From contig JAIRSV010000022.1 of NCBI GenBank assembly GCA_031255275.1, positions 1 to 12,030 on the forward strand: 12,030 bases of DNA, written 5' to 3'. Position numbers and translations under genes: made by a program. Source of the DNA: Proteiniphilum sp. GTDB lineage: Bacteria > Bacteroidota > Bacteroidia > Bacteroidales > Dysgonomonadaceae. Position 1 is the stretch's first letter. Each line of letters opens with the position of its first letter. Of the stretch, positions 7,637 to 12,030 are shown piece by piece. The notes beneath the pieces are model-generated. The model saw nothing but the letters and a program-made list of their open reading frames with translations. It searched no databases and was not told where the DNA came from.

Positions 7637-7700
7637 GGCGGATTTGTTGGCGGATGACTTTCGATTTATCCGGATTTTACCGTTTTTCGCGCGCTTTTCG

Positions 7701-7708
7701 TATCTTTG
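7701..7708 (+). promoter_or_regulatory. Bacteroidota-type -7 promoter box of guaA
   Basis: TATCTTTG matches TAnnTTTG exactly and is followed by GCCGCC, a sequence often seen after such boxes in Bacteroidales. It ends 33 nt before the guaA ATG at 7742. No exact TTTG is seen at -33; T-rich runs (7675-7678, 7683-7687) are near. Its position places transcription start near 7715, which excludes the in-frame TTG at 7706 as the translation start. Confidence 0.75.
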
Positions 7709-7741
7709 CCGCCTGAACTTTTAACGGTTATATACAAACTT

Positions 7742-9262
7742 ATGCACGAAAAAATTATCATCCTCGATTTCGGTTCGCAAACCACGCAGTTGATCGGTCG
7801 CCGCGTGAGGGAACTGAATACTTACTGCGAGATCCTGCCTTATAATAAATTCCCCTTCGGTGATGAATCGGTGAGGGGTGTGATTCTTTCCGGAAGTCCT
7901 TTTTCGGTGAATGATGCCAATGCGTTCAAAACCGGTCTGGAGCGTATCCGCGGACGGTTTCCCGTGCTGGGGATCTGTTATGGTGCGCAGTTGATGGTGC
8001 AGTTGGCGGGGGGATCCGTGGAGAGGAGTGATACCCGTGAGTATGGGCGGGCGCGCCTGCATGTTGCGGACGGTGATGATCCTCTGCTGGGATTCTTGCC
8101 GCGGGAGAGCCGGGTGTGGATGTCGCACGGGGATACGATTGTCCGCGTTCCGGCCGGTTTCCGGATGATCGCCTCGACCGACGATGTGGCGCTGGCGGCC
8201 TACAGGGTGGAGGGTGAGGAGACTTGGGGGGTACAGTTCCATCCCGAGGTGTTTCATACCGAACAGGGTGCCGGGATACTGGATAATTTCCTTACCGTCT
8301 GCGGCGTGAGGAGGGACTGGACGCCGGCTTCGTTTATTGAGACTGCCGTCGGGGAGCTGAAGGTGCGGCTGGGTGACGACAGGGTGATTCTTGCTCTTTC
8401 GGGGGGTGTGGACTCGTCGGTGACGGCTGTGCTGCTTAACAGGGCGATCGGGAGGAACCTCACCTGTATTTTTGTGGATCATGGCCTGTTGCGTAAAAAC
8501 GAGTTTGAGACCGTCCTTGAGAATTATGAGCACCTGGGGCTGAATGTGATTGGCGTGGACGCCAGGGAACGTTTCTACCGGGAGTTGAGGGGTGTGACTG
8601 ATCCCGAACGCAAGCGCAAGATTATCGGGAAGGGTTTTATTGATGTTTTCGACGGGGAGGCGCGCAAGCTGGAGGGTATCAAATGGCTGGCGCAGGGAAC
8701 CATTTATCCTGACATCATTGAGTCGCTCTCTATCACCGGGGTCACCATCAAGAGTCATCACAACGTGGGGGGATTGCCCGAGAAGATGCGCCTGAAGCTG
8801 TGTGAACCGTTGCGTCTGCTCTTCAAGGACGAGGTGCGCAGGATAGGGCTTGAACTGGGTATGAATCCCATCCTCATTCACCGTCACCCCTTCCCCGGCC
8901 CCGGGCTGGGGATCCGGATTCTGGGCGATGTCACTCCCGATAAGGTGCGTATGGCGCAGGATGCTGATGATCTGTTTATTTCGAATCTCCGTTCGGCCGG
9001 TCTGTATGACAGGGTGTGGCAGGCGGGGGCTATTTTGTTGCCGGTGCGGTCGGTCGGGGTGATGGGCGACGAGCGTACGTACGAGAATACGGTTGCGCTG
9101 CGCGCCGTGACGTCGACCGACGCTATGACGGCTGACTGGGCGCATTTGCCTTATGAGTTTCTGGCGAAGGTGTCGAATGAGATTATCAATAAGGTGAAGG
9201 GGGTCAACCGCGTTGTGTATGATATTTCGTCCAAGCCTCCCGCCACGATTGAGTGGGAGTGA
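7742..9262 (+). CDS. guaA: GMP synthase (glutamine-hydrolysing)
   Basis: A 506-residue cytoplasmic enzyme that converts XMP, ATP and glutamine to GMP, the last step of guanine nucleotide synthesis. The class I glutamine amidotransferase domain (about 4-190) has the nucleophile Cys79 in GICYGAQL and the His167/Glu169 pair in QFHPEV. The ATP pyrophosphatase domain follows, with the P-loop LSGGVDSS at 219-226. The C-terminal dimerisation/XMP domain carries HPFPGPGLGIR (382-392) and ends in the conserved KPPATIEWE. All catalytic residues are present and the length is normal for bacterial GuaA. I chose the ATG at 7742: an in-frame TTG at 7706 overlaps the -7 promoter box, and MHEKIIILDFGSQ is the usual N-terminus. 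It is monocistronic as seen here: transcribed divergently from the TPR operon and convergent with pgpH. No guanine riboswitch is visible in the short leader. Confidence 0.98.
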   Translation: MHEKIIILDFGSQTTQLIGRRVRELNTYCEILPYNKFPFGDESVRGVILSGSPFSVNDANAFKTGLERIRGRFPVLGICYGAQLMVQLAGGSVERSDTREYGRARLHVADGDDPLLGFLPRESRVWMSHGDTIVRVPAGFRMIASTDDVALAAYRVEGEETWGVQFHPEVFHTEQGAGILDNFLTVCGVRRDWTPASFIETAVGELKVRLGDDRVILALSGGVDSSVTAVLLNRAIGRNLTCIFVDHGLLRKNEFETVLENYEHLGLNVIGVDARERFYRELRGVTDPERKRKIIGKGFIDVFDGEARKLEGIKWLAQGTIYPDIIESLSITGVTIKSHHNVGGLPEKMRLKLCEPLRLLFKDEVRRIGLELGMNPILIHRHPFPGPGLGIRILGDVTPDKVRMAQDADDLFISNLRSAGLYDRVWQAGAILLPVRSVGVMGDERTYENTVALRAVTSTDAMTADWAHLPYEFLAKVSNEIINKVKGVNRVVYDISSKPPATIEWE

Positions 9263-9264
9263 GA

Positions 9265-9304
9265 TTTCTCTTTCCTTTCCCTTCCTTTCCCTTTTCTTTT
9301 TCCC
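9265..9304 (+). other. 40-nt pure pyrimidine tract between convergent guaA and pgpH
   Basis: Starting two bases after the guaA stop, the plus strand is only C and T for 40 nt, including CCTTTCCCTT twice in tandem, and remains pyrimidine-rich to about 9317. There is no hairpin, so it is not a standard intrinsic terminator, although the T-rich RNA could help release of the guaA transcript. A polypurine-polypyrimidine tract of this length can adopt triplex DNA in principle. The remaining bases to 9334 show nothing else. Confidence 0.7.
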
Positions 9305-9334
9305 GTCCTCCCGTCCCACATTCCGTTCGCGGGC

Positions 9335-11395
9335 TTATTCCGGCTGTTTCAGCTCGGGGTAGGCGATCCGCGAATGGTATATGGTGGCCAGTTTTTCCGC
9401 AAAAACATCCTTCACCGTCTGTATGTCCTGAAAGGTGAGGGGCGTCAGCCTGAAGTAACCTTCGGACAGTTGCGCGTCTATGATTTTGTCCACCAGCCTG
9501 TGAAGCGCTTCTTCCGTATATTCGGGCAGGCTGCGCGACGAGGCTTCCACCGCATCGGCCATCATCATGATGGCGGTCTCTTTGGAGAACGGATTGGGGC
9601 CGGGATAGCGGAAGTCGGCTTCGTTTACCTCCTTTCCCGGGTTGGCATTCTTCCATGAGATGTAGAAATATTTGGGCATGCTTGTTCCGTGGTGCGTCTC
9701 GATGAAGTCGACGATTTGCCGGGGCACGTTGTTTTTCTGGGCGATCTTCAGCCCGTCCCTCACGTGATTGATGATGATGCGCGCACTTTCTTCGAAGGGA
9801 AGTCCGGCGTGGGGATTCATGCCCGGCGTCTGGTTCTCGGTGAAGAATGCGGGATTTACCATTTTGCCGATGTCGTGATACAGTGCGCCTGTCCTGATGA
9901 GCGAGGCGTTTGCGCCCAGTTTTGCTGCTGCGGCCATTGCCAGGTTGGATACCTGCAGCGAGTGCTGAAAGGTGCCGGGCGCCTTTTCCGAGAGTTCCTT
10001 CAGCAGTGGCTTGTTGATGTTGGAGAGTTCTACGAGCGAGACGCCGGAGATAAATCCGAATGATCTTTCGGCCAGATAGACCAGCGAATAGGAGAACATG
10101 ATGAAGATAAAGTTGATAAGGAAGTAGACGAGTACCACCCAGTTGACTTCTTCCACGTTACCTTCCTGATAGAGTTCGAGCCCGAGGTAGACTACCGTGT
10201 AGGAGAGCAGGATAAAGAAGGAGCTTCTGATCAGCTGCGAGCGTTCCGACAGTTCTTTGAGCATGAATATGGATACCATGACGACGGATATCTGGATGAC
10301 GACGAATTCGAAGGGGAACGGTGCCATGAGCGAGCTCATGATGATGGTGACGAGGCTGGCAAAGAGCGCGGTGCGCGAGTCGATGAAGGTGCGGATCAGG
10401 ATGGTGGCGATGGCGTAGGGGATGATGTAGATGCTGAAAAGCTCGAGGCTGACCGTGAGTCCCGTGAGTACGACGAAGAAGGTCACCAGCAGCACCATAA
10501 AGATTACGTGTTTGCGGTTGCCGAACTCCGCCGGGCGGAAGTAGAGGAGGTATATGTAGAACGAGGCGTACATGAGGAGGATGAGGATGAATTGCCCGAG
10601 GAGGGTCCAGTTGTTTTTGGCCGTACCGCCGCTCCGCTCTTCGGTGGACTGCTTCAGGGAAGAGAGTATGTTGTAGGTCTGCGAGTCGATAATTTCACCC
10701 CGGTCGATGATGCGCTGTCCCCTCTGCACCATTCCGTGACTGATGTCCACCTGCTGGATAAATTCGTTCTGCGCCTTCTCGGACGTAGCAGCGTCAAACA
10801 GTACGTTTTCGCGGATATACTCGTTGATGTCGGCATCTCTGAGCACGCCGGAGTCGATGTCGGGAGGAGGATCGCCCAGCACCTTTCCGTAGGCGGAGCG
10901 GATGGTGAGGAAGGCGTCCACGCCACTGGATTCGGCCACATTTCCCTTCCTGATCCGCAGGGCGCGGGTGCGGGAGCGGCTGATACGGTCAAAATCTTCC
11001 GAGCGCATGATACCCGTTTCATACACCTCGTTGAGCCTGTTCCGGATGTAGAGTTTGCAGTCCGGTGAAAGTCCGGCAAGACTCTCCTTCATGTTCACGT
11101 CCGCGTCGAAGTCGGCGAGAGCATTCTTGCGAACCTCTCCGCTGATGACGAAATACGGTTCATAAAACTGCAGGATGCTGTCCTGTTCAGCCTTCAGCTG
11201 GTTCTCCGGTTTATACACCGGGAAGTCGAACGGAGCGGTGAGGAGTCCATACTGCCAGGGGCGTCCCTCGTTGAAGCTGTATTTGAAGCTTCCCTGACGG
11301 GGAAAGAAGTAGGTGGTGATGAGTGCGGCGGTAATAAAAACCAGCGGAACAAATGTTTTTGTTTTGATTCTTACCTTCTTTTTTCTCTCTTGCAT
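9335..11395 (-). CDS. pgpH: PgpH-type 7TM-HD membrane phosphohydrolase (probable c-di-AMP phosphodiesterase)
   Basis: A 686-residue inner-membrane protein with the full 7TMR-HD layout. A basic N-terminus and one TM helix (about 15-32) are followed by a large extracytoplasmic 7TMR-HDED-type domain (about 33-262), a cluster of membrane helices (about 264-445), and a cytoplasmic HDIG domain (about 470-675). HD ligands are intact: His478 (FQHSLQV), His507-Asp508 (LYHDIGK), His544 (INHV), His568-His569 (ETHHG) and Asp614 (MADAVEA). Spacings of 29, 37 and 24 residues equal those I recall for Listeria PgpH (His514, His543/Asp544, His580, His604/His605). PgpH cleaves c-di-AMP to pApA and links to cell-wall and osmotic control; activity here is inferred from the family. 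No c-di-AMP cyclase is in the window. The start at 11395 gives a typical basic leader before the first TM. It appears to be transcribed alone, with a leader of about 120 nt from the box at 11522-11529. Confidence 0.93.
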   Translation of the reverse strand: MQERKKKVRIKTKTFVPLVFITAALITTYFFPRQGSFKYSFNEGRPWQYGLLTAPFDFPVYKPENQLKAEQDSILQFYEPYFVISGEVRKNALADFDADVNMKESLAGLSPDCKLYIRNRLNEVYETGIMRSEDFDRISRSRTRALRIRKGNVAESSGVDAFLTIRSAYGKVLGDPPPDIDSGVLRDADINEYIRENVLFDAATSEKAQNEFIQQVDISHGMVQRGQRIIDRGEIIDSQTYNILSSLKQSTEERSGGTAKNNWTLLGQFILILLMYASFYIYLLYFRPAEFGNRKHVIFMVLLVTFFVVLTGLTVSLELFSIYIIPYAIATILIRTFIDSRTALFASLVTIIMSSLMAPFPFEFVVIQISVVMVSIFMLKELSERSQLIRSSFFILLSYTVVYLGLELYQEGNVEEVNWVVLVYFLINFIFIMFSYSLVYLAERSFGFISGVSLVELSNINKPLLKELSEKAPGTFQHSLQVSNLAMAAAAKLGANASLIRTGALYHDIGKMVNPAFFTENQTPGMNPHAGLPFEESARIIINHVRDGLKIAQKNNVPRQIVDFIETHHGTSMPKYFYISWKNANPGKEVNEADFRYPGPNPFSKETAIMMMADAVEASSRSLPEYTEEALHRLVDKIIDAQLSEGYFRLTPLTFQDIQTVKDVFAEKLATIYHSRIAYPELKQPE

Positions 11396-11521
11396 AATTC
11401 TATGTATACTAATGCGTTTGCGACTGATGTAAAAACATCCGGCGTCGGTGAATTGTTTTTATGCGAGAAGACACATACCCCTGTTGTGACAAAATAAGGT
11501 ACAGTCATCCATTCGCGGCGG

Positions 11522-11529
11522 CAAAGTTA
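11522..11529 (-). promoter_or_regulatory. Bacteroidota-type -7 promoter box upstream of pgpH
   Basis: On the minus strand 11529-11522 reads TAACTTTG, matching TAnnTTTG, followed by CCGCCGCG. A clear -33 TTTG is lacking. The box implies an untranslated leader of roughly 120 nt before the pgpH ATG at 11395. In that leader I see only a weak 5-bp stem (11426-11439) and no recognisable riboswitch. From here to 11655 nothing else stands out. Confidence 0.6.
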
Positions 11530-11655
11530 AAGTAAATTTAGTTGTATCGGCGCTATATTCCGCTTAATTTCCCGTCAGAGCATACCGTCTCCCGTCGTCG
11601 TCTTATGAAAAAATCGCATGTAACCCCCGCAGCGTGCGAGGCTCCGTAGAGAAAA

Positions 11656-11710
11656 CCAGCTCGGGGAGCACCCGCCCCGACGAACGATTTCTTTATTAAG
11701 CGATTTCTTT
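11656..11710. repeat. Truncated copy of the REP-like element
   Basis: CCAGCTCGGGG (11656-11666) is followed by AGCACCCGCCCCGACGAACG and the tail ATTTCTTTAT. The same CCAGCTCGGGG starts the larger copy at 11776, where 24 extra bases (11787-11810), including the left palindrome arm GGGGCGGG, precede AGCACCC. This copy has therefore lost most of the left arm of its hairpin. The tail CGATTTCTTT is repeated 16 bp further on (11685-11694 and 11701-11710). Confidence 0.8.
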
Positions 11711-11856
11711 GTTAATTGTCTGCACTGTGATTCTTCTGATTTATTTGATTTACATAACCCATGCACCAAAAACATCCAGCTCGGGGAACGCCGGAGCGGC
11801 AAGGGGCGGGAGCACCCGCCCCGACGAGCGATTTCTTTTATATATATATGTGTGCA

Positions 11857-11877
11857 GGGCAAGGCCTTGCCTTGCCC
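11857..11877. repeat. Palindrome 2, copy 1
   Basis: GGGCAAGGC (11857-11865) and GCCTTGCCC (11869-11877) are perfect inverted repeats around a CTT loop. Confidence 0.9.
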
Positions 11878-11889
11878 CGTTCTCTTTTT

Positions 11890-11925
11890 CGTTCGTCGGG
11901 GCGGGAGCACCCGCCCTGACGAGCG
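11890..11925. repeat. Palindrome 1, copy 2 (two mismatches)
   Basis: The left arm CGTTCGTCGGGGCGGG (11890-11905) and right arm CCCGCCCTGACGAGCG (11910-11925) flank an AGCA loop. Two positions mismatch in the DNA, and both would still pair as G-U in one of the two possible RNAs. Confidence 0.9.
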
Positions 11926-11951
11926 ATTTCTTTATATATATATAATGAACA

Positions 11952-11972
11952 GGGCAAGGCCATGCCTTGCCC
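11952..11972. repeat. Palindrome 2, copy 2
   Basis: The same 9-bp arms as copy 1 (GGGCAAGGC and GCCTTGCCC), with loop CAT in place of CTT: arms conserved, loop drifting. Confidence 0.9.
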
Positions 11973-11984
11973 CGTTCTCTTTTT

Positions 11985-12020
11985 CGTTCGTCGGGGCGGG
12001 AGCACCCGCCCCGACGAACG
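11985..12020. repeat. Palindrome 1, copy 3 (perfect 16-bp arms)
   Basis: CGTTCGTCGGGGCGGG (11985-12000), loop AGCA (12001-12004), CCCGCCCCGACGAACG (12005-12020). The arms are perfectly complementary and give a very stable hairpin on either strand. The ATTTCTTTAT tail then reaches the window end. Confidence 0.93.
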
Positions 12021-12030
12021 ATTTCTTTAT

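Larger units (their letters stand above)
11776..12030. repeat. REP-like tandem array, 95-bp period with two alternating palindromes
   Basis: Three copies of palindrome 1 (left arms from 11803, 11890 and 11985) alternate with two of palindrome 2 (11857-11877, 11952-11972). Homologous points are 95 bp apart: GGGGCGGG at 11803 and 11898, CGTTCGTCGGGG at 11890 and 11985. Palindrome 1 and palindrome 2 are joined by an ATTTCTTT(T)ATATATATAT linker on one side and CGTTCTCTTTTT on the other. The array runs off the window at 12030. No frame in it looks coding. Such GC-rich palindromes resemble REP elements mobilised by RAYT (Y1) transposases, but no such gene is in view, so the class is inference. Confidence 0.88.

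Noticed and set aside
7706..7741. Upstream TTG start for guaA adding 12 residues
   Set aside because: The TTG lies within the TATCTTTG promoter box, and the added residues are not part of the normal GuaA N-terminus.
7721..9319. 532-codon minus-strand open frame opposite guaA
   Set aside because: It mirrors the whole guaA gene, whose catalytic motifs are complete; the antisense product is Arg/His/Pro-rich with no domain.
11459..11512. 17-codon minus-strand ORF (MDDCTLFC...) in the pgpH leader as a leader peptide
   Set aside because: It is short enough to occur by chance, sits almost at the predicted transcription start, and shows no codon pattern suggesting attenuation.
11575..11945. Open frames of 111 codons (minus) and 78 codons (plus) in the right-end repeats
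   Set aside because: Both are built from the REP-like palindromes and simple repeats, with repeated low-complexity products and no coding character.

Overview
The window looks like chromosomal DNA from a Bacteroidales-type bacterium (phylum Bacteroidota). Three intergenic sites match the Bacteroidota sigma-factor -7 box TAnnTTTG and sit where promoters are expected. The gene content also fits: a periplasmic M16 protease of about 930 residues, a TPR/PD40 envelope protein, a short-NfeD/FloA pair and a 7TM-HD protein. Genus cannot be told from the sequence. No rRNA, tRNA, CRISPR array, transposase or phage gene is visible.

Layout, left to right. Positions 1-256 hold twelve intact and one decayed copy of a 20-bp direct repeat. 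A strong hairpin terminator (288-327) separates it from a minus-strand gene for a secreted two-module M16 zinc metallopeptidase (362-3169). Upstream of that lie, all on the minus strand and closely spaced, a uridine-phosphorylase-like enzyme (3320-4186), flotillin-like FloA (4244-5230), a short NfeD protein (5272-5763) and a secreted TPR/PD40 protein (5782-7200). Gaps of 18, 41 and 57 nt suggest one operon, read TPR -> nfeD -> floA -> udp, from a TACCTTTG box at 7222-7229.

The 541-bp gap 7201-7741 is not empty. It carries a likely frameshifted small gene on the minus strand (7273-7604, about 110 residues if one base is restored), an 11-bp repeat just upstream of its ATG, a G-rich 12-bp duplication able to form a G-quadruplex, and the plus-strand promoter of guaA (TATCTTTG, 7701-7708). 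GMP synthase guaA (7742-9262) converges on a minus-strand gene for a PgpH-type 7TM-HD phosphodiesterase (9335-11395), with a 40-nt pure-pyrimidine tract between them.

The right end (11396-12030) has no convincing gene. It holds the pgpH promoter and then a REP-like array in which a GC-rich 16-bp-arm palindrome and a 9-bp-arm palindrome alternate with a 95-bp period, running off the window edge.

The genes are mostly housekeeping: membrane microdomain organisation (FloA/NfeD), nucleotide synthesis and salvage (GuaA, Udp), probable c-di-AMP turnover (PgpH) and envelope proteolysis (M16). No clearly new biological system is visible. The least explained parts are the two repeat arrays at the edges, the broken small gene at 7273-7604, and the TPR/PD40 gene placed directly ahead of nfeD-floA.
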